Below, piece after piece: positions 52,080 through 62,026 of a stretch of 64,000 bases of DNA (positions within the stretch are counted from its first letter, which is position 1; each line of letters begins with the position of its first letter). The notes below the pieces were generated by a model. It was not told the DNA's origin. It searched no databases and saw nothing but the letters and a program-made list of their open reading frames with translations. Made by a program: the position numbers and the translations under genes. The stretch is from CALINF01 sp039990395 (GTDB lineage: Bacteria; Pseudomonadota; Gammaproteobacteria; Pseudomonadales; Halieaceae), in contig JBDXFZ010000126.1 of assembly GCA_039990395.1 (NCBI GenBank), forward strand, positions 1 to 64,000, read 5' to 3'.

Positions 52080-53009
52080 TCAGCGCCGGGTACGGCGAAT
52101 GTAGCTGGAGGGGTCGACGGAGCGACCGTGTTTGTATACTTCGAAGTGCACGTGAGCGCCCGTTGAGCGTCCACTGATACCCATAATACCGACGGGCTCA
52201 CCTTTGCGAACAACATCACCCGGCTCTACCAGGTTTTGTTTGTTGTGGGCATAGCGGGTAACGAGGCCATCACCGTGCGAGATTTCAACCATCTCGCCAT
52301 AGCCAGTGCGTGAACCTGTCCAGGTGACCACACCGCCTGCAACAGCGATAACATTCGCCCCTTCCTTACCGGCAAAATCGATGCCATCGTGCATGGCGGG
52401 TGCGCCAGTGAAGGGGTCGTTACGTTTGCCGTAGTGGGAGGAAATCCATCCTTTCTCTATCGGGCGACCCGACAACCAGGCCTGATCATTCAGGCTACGA
52501 TTGGTGAGTAGGGACTCCAGCACATCCAGCTGCTGCTCACGGTCGCTGAGACGACGCTCAAACTGGCTCAGCTGGGAGTCGAGATCAAAGGAGGTGTACT
52601 CCACATTGAATGCGCCCACCATCGGACCACCCAATGCGGGCGGCTGACTAAAATCGAATTCGCCGTCTTCCAGGTCGGCCATTGCCGTAAGGTGTTCACC
52701 CAAAGCATCAATACGGGTCATGCGTGCCTGCAATTCCGCCAGACTAAGGGTCAATGCTTGTACTTTCCGCTCCGCTTCAACACGCAACGCGGCCAGTTCG
52801 TCGGATTGCTGGTCTACTTCATCTTGTAATGCGTCCACTGACGCACCGCGCAGCGAGCGAGGCTCGCTATCCTGGCCAGCGAGGTAGCCAACCGCTACCA
52901 GGCTGAGGGGTAAACCCAAACAACACAGGGACAACAATGCACGCGACCAACGTCCCAGCTCAAGAGAGCGGGAGCCGCCGTACTTCTTGTTGATAAGGAT
53001 GACTTTCAT
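52080..53009 (-). CDS. M23-family metallopeptidase (LytM/Peptidase_M23)
   Basis: A 309-residue protein. Residues 22-46 form an N-terminal membrane anchor, followed by coiled-coil stretches (about 56-112 and 136-172) and an M23 domain (180-300). Zinc ligands are H207 and D211 (MHDGIDFAG) and H288 (AHVHFEV); H255 is the catalytic His. The full set suggests an active peptidoglycan endopeptidase facing the periplasm, rather than a degenerate EnvC-type activator. It lies between lpxC and secA, where enterobacteria carry secM. Confidence 0.93.
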   Translation of the reverse strand: MKVILINKKYGGSRSLELGRWSRALLSLCCLGLPLSLVAVGYLAGQDSEPRSLRGASVDALQDEVDQQSDELAALRVEAERKVQALTLSLAELQARMTRIDALGEHLTAMADLEDGEFDFSQPPALGGPMVGAFNVEYTSFDLDSQLSQFERRLSDREQQLDVLESLLTNRSLNDQAWLSGRPIEKGWISSHYGKRNDPFTGAPAMHDGIDFAGKEGANVIAVAGGVVTWTGSRTGYGEMVEISHGDGLVTRYAHNKQNLVEPGDVVRKGEPVGIMGISGRSTGAHVHFEVYKHGRSVDPSSYIRRTRR

Positions 53010-53100
53010 TCAGACGTAATCTGCTACGCAAACGGCCGCGAACTATGCCACAACCATAGGTAAAATGCCACGTCAGGGGGTGATTAGCGTGGTAGGGCTC

Positions 53101-54015
53101 TCAGGTAGCGGGAAGAGGATTAGCAGTGAATGAAATCGGTGCCGTGGCGTCATCTTCGAACGTCACCACTTCCCACGCGTCAGGCTGAGCCAGAAGGGTT
53201 CTCAAGGACACATTGTTGAGGCCGTGACCTGACTTATTGGCCCTAAATTCGCCGATCATGCTGTGACCAAGCAGGTAAATGTCGCCAATAGCGTCCACCA
53301 CCTTGTGTTTAACGAATTCGTCCTCGTAGCGCAAACCATCCTCATTAAGGATACGGTACTCATCCACCACGATAGCGTTGTCTACGCTACCGCCCAGAGT
53401 TAGGCCCTTGGATCGCAGATATTCAATTTCGTGCATAAAACCAAAAGTACGGGCGCGACTTACCTCTTTCACGAACGACTTACGAGAGAAGTCAATCGAG
53501 GCATGGGCAGTGCGATCGCGAAAAACGGGGTGATCAAAGTCGATAGTAAACGACACCTTAAAGCCATCAAAGGGGAGGAAGCTGGCAAATTTGTCGCCAT
53601 CCTCGACTGTGACCGCCCGTTTTATGCGAATGAACTTCTTGGGCACATTTTGCTCTTCAATTCCGGCGGACTGAATCAAAAAGACAAAGGGTCCCGCACT
53701 GCCATCCATAATAGGCACTTCAGGAGCACTGACGTCAACGAAGGCATTATCAATGCCCAGCCCTGCCATTGCTGCCAAAAGATGCTCAACTGTAGAAACA
53801 CGAACTTCACCAGCCACGAGACTAGTTGACAGAGTGGTATCTCCAACATGTTCTGCGCGAGCGGGAATCTCCACGACAGGGTCAAGATCAACCCGCCGGA
53901 AAATAATGCCGGTATTGGTAGGGGCGGGACGCAGGGCAAGAAAAATCTTTTCGCCCGAATGCAAACCAACACCCGTTGCCTTAATGGCATTCCGCAATGT
54001 GCGCTGTCGAATCAT
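53101..54015 (-). CDS. lpxC: UDP-3-O-acyl-N-acetylglucosamine deacetylase
   Basis: A 304-residue zinc deacetylase, the committed step of lipid A synthesis. Zinc ligands are H78 (STVEHLLAAM), H237 and D241 (KHKVVDAIGD); H265 is the general acid (SGHGLNN). It begins MIRQRTLRNAIKATGVGLHSGEK. ATG at 54015 follows GGGAGAGTT. A longer frame to 54279 reads into ftsZ. Downstream of ftsZ, as in most gammaproteobacteria. Confidence 0.98.
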   Translation of the reverse strand: MIRQRTLRNAIKATGVGLHSGEKIFLALRPAPTNTGIIFRRVDLDPVVEIPARAEHVGDTTLSTSLVAGEVRVSTVEHLLAAMAGLGIDNAFVDVSAPEVPIMDGSAGPFVFLIQSAGIEEQNVPKKFIRIKRAVTVEDGDKFASFLPFDGFKVSFTIDFDHPVFRDRTAHASIDFSRKSFVKEVSRARTFGFMHEIEYLRSKGLTLGGSVDNAIVVDEYRILNEDGLRYEDEFVKHKVVDAIGDIYLLGHSMIGEFRANKSGHGLNNVSLRTLLAQPDAWEVVTFEDDATAPISFTANPLPAT

Positions 54016-54091
54016 AACTCTCCCAACCGTATCTGTGACCGTACGATGGCCTTGGGCCAGCGCCGGTACGTATTCCGGTTGCGCCCTCTTT

Positions 54092-55258
54092 CTAGTCTGC
54101 CTGGCGGCGTAAAAATGCTGGAATATCGAAATATTCCTCACCACCGGCTTCTGTCGCCACCGCTGCTGCCTGATTTCCGGCCGCCGCTCTGCGGCGTCGA
54201 ATCGCCGGCTGATCCAGATCTTTATAATCCGGCGCTTGTCCTGGCTCCTGAACCTGTGCAACCGGTTTAGCATCAACAACCTGCAGCGGCGCTCGTGCTA
54301 CTTCACTGCCCAGTCCTGTCGCTACTACTGTCACCTTGAGTTCATCAGTCATATCGGGATCTATAACAGTACCCACTACAACTGTCGCTTCTTCGGATGC
54401 AAATTCCTCGATCGTGTCGCCAACTTCGGAAAACTCACCAAGTGACAGATCGAGGCCTGCTGTGATATTCACTAAAATACCGCGTGCACCTTCGAGATCA
54501 ATGTCGTCCAGCAACGGGCTATTAATCGCTCGCTCCGCCGCTTCTCGAGCGCGGTTCTCGCCTTTGGAGCTTCCCGTGCCCATCATCGCCATGCCCATTT
54601 CGGACATCACAGTGCGAACATCAGCGAAATCCACGTTGATCATGCCGGGGCGAATAATCAGATCTGCGATACCCTGAACAGCGCCCAACAATACATCATT
54701 CGCCTCTTTAAAGGCATCCAACAGGCTGGTATTTTTTCCAAGCACTTCCAGCAATTTTTCATTGGGAATCGTGATCAGCGAGTCCACGTGTTGCTGAAGC
54801 TCTCGCACCCCATCATAGGCAATCGACAGGCGCTTCTTACCTTCGAAGGGGAATGGACGCGTGACAACGGCAACCGTGAGAACCCCCAACTCCCGCGCGA
54901 CCTCTGCAACAACCGGAGCACCGCCAGTACCGGTTCCTCCGCCCATTCCCGCCGTGATGAAAACCATATCCGCGCCGCGCAGAGAGTCCGCTATACGTTC
55001 ACGATCCTCCATCGCTGCCGCCCTGCCTATATCAGGATTAGCCCCTGCACCAAGCCCCTTGGTAATCTCGCCCCCAAGTTGCAGCACGGTTCTAGACTCA
55101 ACATCCGCCAACGCCTGAGCGTCGGTATTGGCACAAATGAAATCAACGCCTTCGACATTGTTATCAATCATGTGTTTAACAGCGTTGCCGCCGCCCCCGC
55201 CCACGCCCACAACTTTTATCACTGCGGTTTGAGGTATGTTATCGATCAGTTCAAACAT
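54092..55258 (-). CDS. ftsZ: Cell division GTPase
   Basis: A 388-residue tubulin homologue forming the Z ring. It has VVGVGGGGGNAVKHM, the GGGTGTGGAPVVAEVA tubulin signature, the T7 synergy segment (NVDFADVR) and the C-terminal conserved peptide EYFDIPAFLRRQAD that binds FtsA and ZipA, after a variable linker. ATG at 55258 follows GGGGAG at seven bases; an upstream frame to 55294 is rejected. Confidence 0.98.
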   Translation of the reverse strand: MFELIDNIPQTAVIKVVGVGGGGGNAVKHMIDNNVEGVDFICANTDAQALADVESRTVLQLGGEITKGLGAGANPDIGRAAAMEDRERIADSLRGADMVFITAGMGGGTGTGGAPVVAEVARELGVLTVAVVTRPFPFEGKKRLSIAYDGVRELQQHVDSLITIPNEKLLEVLGKNTSLLDAFKEANDVLLGAVQGIADLIIRPGMINVDFADVRTVMSEMGMAMMGTGSSKGENRAREAAERAINSPLLDDIDLEGARGILVNITAGLDLSLGEFSEVGDTIEEFASEEATVVVGTVIDPDMTDELKVTVVATGLGSEVARAPLQVVDAKPVAQVQEPGQAPDYKDLDQPAIRRRRAAAGNQAAAVATEAGGEEYFDIPAFLRRQAD

Positions 55259-55323
55259 GGTGTATCTCCCCTTTCTTATGATATTGCCGCGCATACACGC
55301 GACGCTGTACTACTAAAAAACAC

Positions 55324-56559
55324 TCAAAAATTGCTCTGTACCCACGCTTTGATGCGCCCAAACAGGCTTTCGCCCGAGGCTGCGGTTCGCGCGGTTGATC
55401 CAATGTCTTCGGCATGTGCAATTCCGTACTGCAGCAAGCCAGCGCCTGTTGCGTAGATTGGATTGCGAATGATGTCTGTTAGGCCCTTGATGGTCTGTGG
55501 GTAGCCGATTCTCACTGGCATGTGGAATATCTCTTCAGCAAGCTCAACCACCCCTTCCATCTTCGAGGTCCCCCCGGTCAGCACAATGCCTGCCGGAATC
55601 ATGTCCTCGAAACCGCTGCGACGCAGTTCGGCCTGAATCAGTGTGAATAACTCGTCGTAGCGTGGCTCTACCACCTCGGCCAGCGCCTGCCGCGAGAGAT
55701 CGCGCGGAGGCCTGTCGCCCACGCTGGGTACTTTGATTGTCTCGTCTGCACCCGCTAACTGAGTAAGCGCGCAGGCATACTTGATCTTGATTTCTTCTGC
55801 GTGTTGAGTAGGCGTGCGCAGCGCCATGGCAATATCATTGGTTACCTGATCTCCCGCGATCGGAATCACGCCCGTGTGCCGGATCGACCCTTCCGTAAAG
55901 ATAGCGATATCAGTGGTGCCACCTCCAATATCAACAAGACACACACCCAGTTCCCGCTCATCTTCGGTAAGTACCGAGTAGCTGGAAGCCAATTGTTCGA
56001 GGATAATTTCTTCCACCTCCAGGCCGCAGCGGCGAATACATTTCTCGATGTTTTGAGCTGCATTCACGGCGCACGTCACTAGATGAACTTTGGCCTCAAG
56101 GCGCACACCCGACATACCCATCGGCTCCTTGATGCCCTCCTGGTTATCGATCACATATTCCTGCGGCAAAATGTGCAGCACCTTCTGGTCTGCGGGAATT
56201 GCAACGGCCTGCGCCGCATCTATCACACGTTCCAGGTCGAGCGCATAAACCTCTCTGTCGCGTATTGCCACAATCCCGTGCGAGTTCAAGCTGCGAATGT
56301 GGCTACCCGCAATGCCTACAAAGACAGAGTGAATCTGGCAACCCGCCATCAGTTCCGCCTCTTCTATGGCCCGCTGAATCGACTGAACAGTAGATTCGAT
56401 ATTGACTACAACGCCCTTCTTCATCCCCTTGGAGGGGTTAGAGCCAATGCCTACGACCTCGATTTCACCGTCGACGCCGATCTCCCCAACAATGGCGACT
56501 ACTTTCGAGGTGCCAATATCCAGACCCACTATCATCCGCTTGTCCTGTCCGCTGCCCAT
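55324..56559 (-). CDS. ftsA: Cell division protein FtsA
   Basis: A 411-residue actin-like protein that tethers FtsZ to the membrane. It has the ATPase motifs GLDIGTSKVVAIVGE and CLVDIGGGTTDIAIF, the 1C domain between, PRYDELFTLIQAEL, and a C-terminal amphipathic helix (LFGRIKAWVQSNF). GGGGAG precedes the ATG at about ten bases. It lies seven bases after ftsQ and 65 bases before ftsZ. Confidence 0.98.
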   Translation of the reverse strand: MGSGQDKRMIVGLDIGTSKVVAIVGEIGVDGEIEVVGIGSNPSKGMKKGVVVNIESTVQSIQRAIEEAELMAGCQIHSVFVGIAGSHIRSLNSHGIVAIRDREVYALDLERVIDAAQAVAIPADQKVLHILPQEYVIDNQEGIKEPMGMSGVRLEAKVHLVTCAVNAAQNIEKCIRRCGLEVEEIILEQLASSYSVLTEDERELGVCLVDIGGGTTDIAIFTEGSIRHTGVIPIAGDQVTNDIAMALRTPTQHAEEIKIKYACALTQLAGADETIKVPSVGDRPPRDLSRQALAEVVEPRYDELFTLIQAELRRSGFEDMIPAGIVLTGGTSKMEGVVELAEEIFHMPVRIGYPQTIKGLTDIIRNPIYATGAGLLQYGIAHAEDIGSTARTAASGESLFGRIKAWVQSNF

Positions 56560-56566
56560 GGCAGTC

Positions 56567-57433
56567 TCACTCCCCTTTCTTATTAGTTATGCTGAGGTCT
56601 GCTACCTGAACGGGCGCAGTGAATACAACGGCCATGCCTGTTTTGTAACGCATATCCACTCGCTCCAGTTCCATGGAACGCTCTCCCAGTTCGGCCTGGT
56701 ACACCGCCACAAAACGCTGCACTCTCTCGACGAACTCTTCATTACCGAGCTTTAACTGCGTGCCGCCTTCTAGCACCGCATCAAGCTGACCGCGCCTATC
56801 GATCGAGAGCTCCGCCACCTGCAAAGATAGAGGCTGCAACAATTCCTCTAGGCGTTGGTAGCGAGCCATCAGAATATGCGCATCGCGCTGCTCTCCACGC
56901 AATAAGGGCAGCGCATCCCAGTTACCCTCGCGCATAGTCTGAAACACCACGGCTTCATGATTAAGAAAACCGTCCTCACCCCATCGTGCGATGGGCAACT
57001 GCTCTACCACATGAATTTCCAACGCGTTTGGCCAACGACGACGAACCGTTGCTTCATATATCCAAGGTAAAGCTTCGAGCTGTTCACGCAGCAACGTTAG
57101 ATCTGCATTAAGAAAACCACCCTGCAGCGCCGGCTGTACCATTTTTTGGACCGCTTCGGCTTGCGTGTGCTGCAACGAGCCGGTAACACTGACTCGCTCA
57201 ACCGGTATCGACAGTAGCTTTAGGTAAGCCTGGGTGCCCAGCACCATGACCACTGTGACAGCTACCAAGACGAGGCCCCGGTTTAGCCAGACGGAAAGCG
57301 ATTGCTGGATGGCGGCCATCCAGGAAAGTTTCGCCTGTGTTTTTCGTGGCGCTTTGCGGGTCGCGCCATGCGTTTCGCGACGCAGGCGCTGGCTCGAATA
57401 ACCCGATAGCTGATTGCTTCTAAGCGCCCACAT
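56567..57433 (-). CDS. ftsQ: Cell division protein FtsQ
   Basis: A 288-residue bitopic divisome protein. A basic cytoplasmic tail of about 50 residues precedes one membrane helix (NRGLVLVAVTVVMVLGTQAYL), then a POTRA domain (SIPVERVSVTGSLQHTQAEAVQK) and a beta domain (WPNALEIHVVEQLPIARWGEDGFLNHEAVVF). It bridges FtsB/FtsL with FtsA. The ATG overlaps the ddl end by 14 bases. Confidence 0.96.
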   Translation of the reverse strand: MWALRSNQLSGYSSQRLRRETHGATRKAPRKTQAKLSWMAAIQQSLSVWLNRGLVLVAVTVVMVLGTQAYLKLLSIPVERVSVTGSLQHTQAEAVQKMVQPALQGGFLNADLTLLREQLEALPWIYEATVRRRWPNALEIHVVEQLPIARWGEDGFLNHEAVVFQTMREGNWDALPLLRGEQRDAHILMARYQRLEELLQPLSLQVAELSIDRRGQLDAVLEGGTQLKLGNEEFVERVQRFVAVYQAELGERSMELERVDMRYKTGMAVVFTAPVQVADLSITNKKGE

Positions 57434-58355
57434 TGTGCGCCTCCCAACTCAGCTCAAGAATGCGTTCAACCAGCGCCTCAATGCTCATACCAGTCGCGCG
57501 CGCCGCCATGGGAACCAGAGAGTGCGACGTCATCCCAGGAATGGTGTTCACTTCCAACACATAAAAGTTACCGTCGGCTGCGCGCATCGTGTCAACGCGA
57601 CCCCATACCGCACAGCCCACCGACTCAAAAGCCTGCAATGCCAGCTTGCCAACTCGTTCTTCATCTTCTGCGCTCAAGCCACTCGGGCAGTGATAAGACG
57701 TGTCATTAGACAAATACTTGGCTTCGTAGTCGTAGAATTCGTTATCCGTCTCCATACAAATCGAAGGCAGGGCCTGATCACCCAATATCGAAACGGTATA
57801 TTCGGGTCCGTCTATAAATTGCTCTGCAATAACACTGCCGCCGTAGCGAGACGCTTCGCGCCATGCAGCCTCGAGCTCTGCAGCCGTCTCTGCCGGCGCC
57901 ATACCAATACTGGATCCCTCACAAGCCGGCTTGACAAACACCTTGCCCAGGCGCTCAATTTCTTCGCTCCAATCAGTCGCCGCATGCAGTGTGGTGAACG
58001 CCGCCGTCGTGACACCAATCCCGCGCCACAACTGTTTGCTACGAACTTTATCCATCGCTAGTGCTGAGCCCAACACGCCAGAGCCTGTGTAGGGCACACC
58101 CAGAATCTCCAGCGCCCCCTGAATTACACCATCCTCGCCACCTGGGCCGTGCAGTGCATTGAATGCAAACGCCACATCGTCAAGCTCCGACAACCAACGA
58201 TGGCTGGCGGGGTCGACTTCTTTTACCTGATAACCCAGCCCTATCAGCGCCTCTACGATAGTTGCACCACTTTGCAAAGAGACTTCTCTCTCGGCAGATT
58301 TTCCGCCCAGCAACACCGCCACCACGCCGTTGTCTCGCAAGGTTTCGAAACTCAA
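57420..58355 (-). CDS. ddl: D-alanine--D-alanine ligase
   Basis: A 311-residue ATP-grasp enzyme joining two D-alanines for the peptidoglycan stem. Motifs: VAVLLGGKSAEREVSLQSG, FNALHGPGGEDGVIQG, VFVKPACEGSSIGM, VEINTIPGMTSHSLVP (VNTIPGMT). Short DdlB type. It overlaps murC and ftsQ. murB is absent between murC and ddl, as in E. coli. Confidence 0.97.
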   Translation of the reverse strand: MSFETLRDNGVVAVLLGGKSAEREVSLQSGATIVEALIGLGYQVKEVDPASHRWLSELDDVAFAFNALHGPGGEDGVIQGALEILGVPYTGSGVLGSALAMDKVRSKQLWRGIGVTTAAFTTLHAATDWSEEIERLGKVFVKPACEGSSIGMAPAETAAELEAAWREASRYGGSVIAEQFIDGPEYTVSILGDQALPSICMETDNEFYDYEAKYLSNDTSYHCPSGLSAEDEERVGKLALQAFESVGCAVWGRVDTMRAADGNFYVLEVNTIPGMTSHSLVPMAARATGMSIEALVERILELSWEAHNVGA

Positions 58356-59785
58356 GACACCACCTCCAGCGAAGACAGCTCGCTCAACGTTTGTGCCAGC
58401 CGACCTATGTTGCCAGCGCCCTGCGTGATGACGATGTCGCCGTCTACTGCTATATCACGCAACACCGCGGGCACTTCGTCGATATGCTCGACAAAAATGG
58501 GTTCAATGTTGCCGCGCTGCCTGATGCTACGAGCAAGGCTGCGACTATCAGCCCCAGCGATAGGTTCTTCTCCTGCCGGGTATACATCCAGCAGAACCAA
58601 GACGTCGCACTGCGAAAGCACGGCAACGAAGTCCTCATAAAGGTCCCTGGTGCGGGAATAGCGGTGGGGTTGATACACCATAACCTTGCGCGCATCCGGC
58701 CAGACCTGCTGGGCAGAATCCAATGTAGCGCGCACTTCTGTCGGATGGTGCCCGTAATCATCAACCAATGTCAGCGAGCCGCCCGAGCAAGCCAATGGTC
58801 CCAGCTCGGTGAAACGTCTACCGACCCCTGCAAATGCTACGAGACCGCGCTGTATCGCGGCATCGTCTACACCTTCGTCAGTCGCTACTGCTATTGCCGC
58901 TGTAGCATTAAGCACGTTGTGTAGGCCAGGCATATTCAGTGACACTGTTAGCGGGCCCGCATTACCAGGTCGAACACATTCGAATGTGGTGGTCGCGCCC
59001 TTTCGCTGCAACCCGGTGATCCGGTAGTCGGCATCATCGGCAAAGCCATAGGTCACTACCTGACGCGTCACGTCGGGAAGTAGACTCGCAACGACAGGAT
59101 CGTCTATACACAGCACTGCAGCGCCATAAAACGGTAGGTTGTGCAGGAATTCCACGAAAGTGCGCCGCAAGACGGCAAAGTCGCCGCCGTATGTATCCAT
59201 GTGATCGGCTTCGATATTGGTCACAACAGCCACCATGGGCTGCAGGTGCAGGAATGACGCGTCACTCTCGTCGGCCTCGGCAATCAGAAAGCGGCTTGCG
59301 CCCAGTTGCGCATTGCTACCTACGCTGTTCAAAAGACCGCCGATAACAAAAGTGGGATCCAGCCCGGCCTCGCCAAAGATACTGGCAATTAAACTGGTAG
59401 TCGTTGTCTTGCCGTGAGTACCCGCTACCGCAATTCCGTGCCGGTAGCGCATCAGCTCAGCCAGCATTTCTGCTCTTGGAACCACAGGTACACGCGCTTC
59501 GCGCGCTGCGACGACCTCCGGGTTAGACTCATCCACAGCACTCGAGCTTACGACTACATTGGCGTCACCCAGATTATCGGCATGGTGTCCGATGTGCACG
59601 GCGATGCCCTTAGCTTCCAGTCGGCGGGTGACTGCGCTGGCGCGAAGATCAGAGCCGGCAACACGGTAGCCTAGGTTCACCAGTACTTCAGCTATGCCAC
59701 TCATACCAGAACCACCAATACCAATCATGTGGATATGGCGTATTCGACGCATCTCGGGTACGTGGTAGGCGCTGATGTCATTCAT
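58352..59785 (-). CDS. murC: UDP-N-acetylmuramate--L-alanine ligase
   Basis: A 477-residue Mur ligase adding the first L-Ala. IHMIGIGGSGMSGIAEVL forms the Rossmann start, GTHGKTTTTSL is the P-loop, EADESDASFLHLQP is the Mur signature and DDYGHHPTEVRATL lies in the C-terminal domain. It overlaps murG by eight bases and ddl by four. Confidence 0.98.
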   Translation of the reverse strand: MNDISAYHVPEMRRIRHIHMIGIGGSGMSGIAEVLVNLGYRVAGSDLRASAVTRRLEAKGIAVHIGHHADNLGDANVVVSSSAVDESNPEVVAAREARVPVVPRAEMLAELMRYRHGIAVAGTHGKTTTTSLIASIFGEAGLDPTFVIGGLLNSVGSNAQLGASRFLIAEADESDASFLHLQPMVAVVTNIEADHMDTYGGDFAVLRRTFVEFLHNLPFYGAAVLCIDDPVVASLLPDVTRQVVTYGFADDADYRITGLQRKGATTTFECVRPGNAGPLTVSLNMPGLHNVLNATAAIAVATDEGVDDAAIQRGLVAFAGVGRRFTELGPLACSGGSLTLVDDYGHHPTEVRATLDSAQQVWPDARKVMVYQPHRYSRTRDLYEDFVAVLSQCDVLVLLDVYPAGEEPIAGADSRSLARSIRQRGNIEPIFVEHIDEVPAVLRDIAVDGDIVITQGAGNIGRLAQTLSELSSLEVVS

Positions 59786-60878
59786 GATTCATCAACACCT
59801 CGCAATCGTCACACACGTCCTGTGTTGCAGCGGGTAGAGCGGTAGCAGCGGCGGCAGCTGCCATCGAGCGCAGCGTCTCGGGTGATGCCAGCATCTCATT
59901 CAACGCAGAAACCAATCGCGGCTGGTCCAGCTCAGACTGTTGAAATAACACCCCACCTCCACGCTCGGTTAGCGAGCGCGCATTGGCGCTTTGGTGATCA
60001 TCTATTGCATAGGGTAATGGGATGAGAAATGCGGGGCGCCCCATGATGGCCAGCTCCGAGACGGTCAACGCGCCTGCTCGACATATCACCAGATCCGCCC
60101 AGGAATATGCCGCGGCCATATCTTCAATAAAGGCAGTCACCTTGATGGCATCATCCAGCAACGCCCCGTAGCTATCGCGAACGTCCTGCAAATGTGCCTC
60201 ACCAGTTTGGTGCCATACATCCAGGGTGACTGTTTCTTGGGATCCCCGAATCTCTGCTACGGCACCCGGCACGAGCTCGTTCAAGGGCCTGGCGCCCAAG
60301 CTCCCCCCTACAATAAGCACGCGCAAGGGTCGATCGGCCTCGTAGCTCCAGGGATTATCCCGAGCGGCCAGTATGAGCTCTTGCCGTATCGGATTCCCCA
60401 CGACACGAACCGGCACGTCATCGGCGAATGCATTGGGGAATCCTGCCAGCACCTTATCAGCTCGCGCGGCAAGCAATCGGTTGGTAGTACCTGCCACTGC
60501 ATTCTGCTCATGAATCAACAATGGTTTGCGCAACAGCCATGCAGCTATCCCGGCCGGGCCGGCAACATAACCACCCATACCCACCACACATCTGGGCGAA
60601 CGGCGTAGTACAAGTACAAAGGCCTGTAGTAATGACCACAGGAGCAAGAGCAAACCAAGCAAGGTATCAATGAGGTTCTTACCACGCACGCCTCGCACCG
60701 ATAGATGATGCAATGTAATGCCTGCAGCCGGTACCACTCGCGATTCCAGTCCGCGCCGGGTGCCCACCCACTCCACTGCATAACCACGACTGCGCAGCTC
60801 CGTGGCAACCGCCAGTGCAGGATAAACGTGGCCACCGGTACCACCGGCCATCATTAACACAAGGGGCGAACCGCTCAT
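59778..60878 (-). CDS. murG: UDP-GlcNAc:lipid I GlcNAc transferase
   Basis: A 366-residue GT28 enzyme making lipid II on the inner face of the membrane. It has LMMAGGTGGHVYPALAVA, IHEQNAVAGTTNRLLA, IVGGSLGARPLNELVP, the SWADLVICRAGALTVSELA donor site and a DDHQSANARSL segment. It overlaps ftsW by four bases. Confidence 0.98.
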   Translation of the reverse strand: MSGSPLVLMMAGGTGGHVYPALAVATELRSRGYAVEWVGTRRGLESRVVPAAGITLHHLSVRGVRGKNLIDTLLGLLLLLWSLLQAFVLVLRRSPRCVVGMGGYVAGPAGIAAWLLRKPLLIHEQNAVAGTTNRLLAARADKVLAGFPNAFADDVPVRVVGNPIRQELILAARDNPWSYEADRPLRVLIVGGSLGARPLNELVPGAVAEIRGSQETVTLDVWHQTGEAHLQDVRDSYGALLDDAIKVTAFIEDMAAAYSWADLVICRAGALTVSELAIMGRPAFLIPLPYAIDDHQSANARSLTERGGGVLFQQSELDQPRLVSALNEMLASPETLRSMAAAAAATALPAATQDVCDDCEVLMNHE

Positions 60879-62026
60879 GCCGCACCTCGCACGCGCTGCT
60901 GCAAACCATGCTCAACTCGCAGAACCAACGCCAACAAACAGCAACACACAATGAGGCTGGTACCGCCGTAACTGACGAACGGTAACGTCAAACCTTTAGT
61001 CGGAAGTAAGCCAGAGCTCACGCCCATATTTACAAATGCCTGACCCGAGAAAATCAGCGCTACACCAAAGCACAGATAGGCGCCGAACTCGTTTTTTGCA
61101 GCCAGTGCACGCCGGGCGATCCAGAGAATGCGCCCAATAAGTAATACATAGAGGCCAATCACGAGTAGCGCACCGAGCAATCCAGTTTCTTCTGCCCAGA
61201 TTGAAAATACAAAATCGGTATGGGCTTCTGGAAGGTAGAATAATTTTTGAATGCTGTTACCCAGACCTACGCCAACTAATTCACCTCGACCGAACGCAAT
61301 CAAAGACTGAACCAACTGGAAACCCGAGCCAAATGGATCAGCCCAGGGATCCGTGTACGCCGTCAATCGTGCTACCCGGTAAGGTGCGCTGAAGATAAGT
61401 CCGGCAAGGCCCAGGAAACTGACACCCAGCACCAACAAGAAATGCCGCAGCTGCACGCCCGCCAGGAACAACATACCAAATGCGGTACCTGCGCAAATGA
61501 CCGTGGCACCAAAGTCAGGCTCAGCCATCAGCAGCAGAGCCATGGCTCCCAACACCACCATCGGTGTAACAAAGCCTCGCCATTCGTTGCGCACCTCGTG
61601 CTCATGACGCACGAGGTAACTCGCCAAATAGATCACCAGAGCCATCTTGGCGAGCTCTGATGGTTGTAGCGTGAATGGACCCAGCGGCAACCAGCGCTGA
61701 CTTCCGTTTACGTTCTTTCCGATGCCGGGCAGCAGTACGAGAATAAGTAGCGCCATGGCGAGAAACAGCCAGATCCAGGCGGTGTCCTGCCAGAACTGGG
61801 TAGGTACACGATAGACAACAACGCTGGCCACGCCCGCTATAACTAGATAAATCAAGTGTCGCTGAGTGTGGTGCCAGGGATTATTAAAGTGCCAATCAGC
61901 ATATTCGATTGAAGCAGATCCGATAGCGACCAAACCCACCATCAACAAGGCTATACCGGATAGCAAAAGAACGTTATCCACCGCAAGCAGGGGGCGAACA
62001 ACAGCACCTGATGCAGCGGCCGTCAT
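60875..62026 (-). CDS. ftsW: Lipid II polymerase FtsW
   Basis: A 383-residue SEDS glycosyltransferase with about ten membrane helices, making septal glycan strands. It has GKNVNGSQRWLPLGPFTLQPSELAKMALVIYLA, the catalytic Asp region FGMLFLAGVQLR, GRGELVGVGLGNSIQKLFYLPEAHTDFVF and NMGVSSGLLPTKGLTLPFVSYGG. It overlaps murD and murG by four bases each. Confidence 0.98.
   Translation of the reverse strand: MTAAASGAVVRPLLAVDNVLLLSGIALLMVGLVAIGSASIEYADWHFNNPWHHTQRHLIYLVIAGVASVVVYRVPTQFWQDTAWIWLFLAMALLILVLLPGIGKNVNGSQRWLPLGPFTLQPSELAKMALVIYLASYLVRHEHEVRNEWRGFVTPMVVLGAMALLLMAEPDFGATVICAGTAFGMLFLAGVQLRHFLLVLGVSFLGLAGLIFSAPYRVARLTAYTDPWADPFGSGFQLVQSLIAFGRGELVGVGLGNSIQKLFYLPEAHTDFVFSIWAEETGLLGALLVIGLYVLLIGRILWIARRALAAKNEFGAYLCFGVALIFSGQAFVNMGVSSGLLPTKGLTLPFVSYGGTSLIVCCCLLALVLRVEHGLQQRVRGAA

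Noticed and set aside
53068..53092. CCACG / CGTGG hairpin after lpxC
   Set aside because: Five-base stem, 15-base loop and only a short T-rich tail; not convincing as a terminator.
54788..55456. Plus-strand frame of 222 codons antisense to ftsZ and ftsA
   Set aside because: Spans two genes and their intergenic gap in antisense; no recognisable domain.
57414..58061. Plus-strand frame of 215 codons antisense to ddl
   Set aside because: Shadow of a well-conserved ddl coding frame; Arg/His-rich with no motif.
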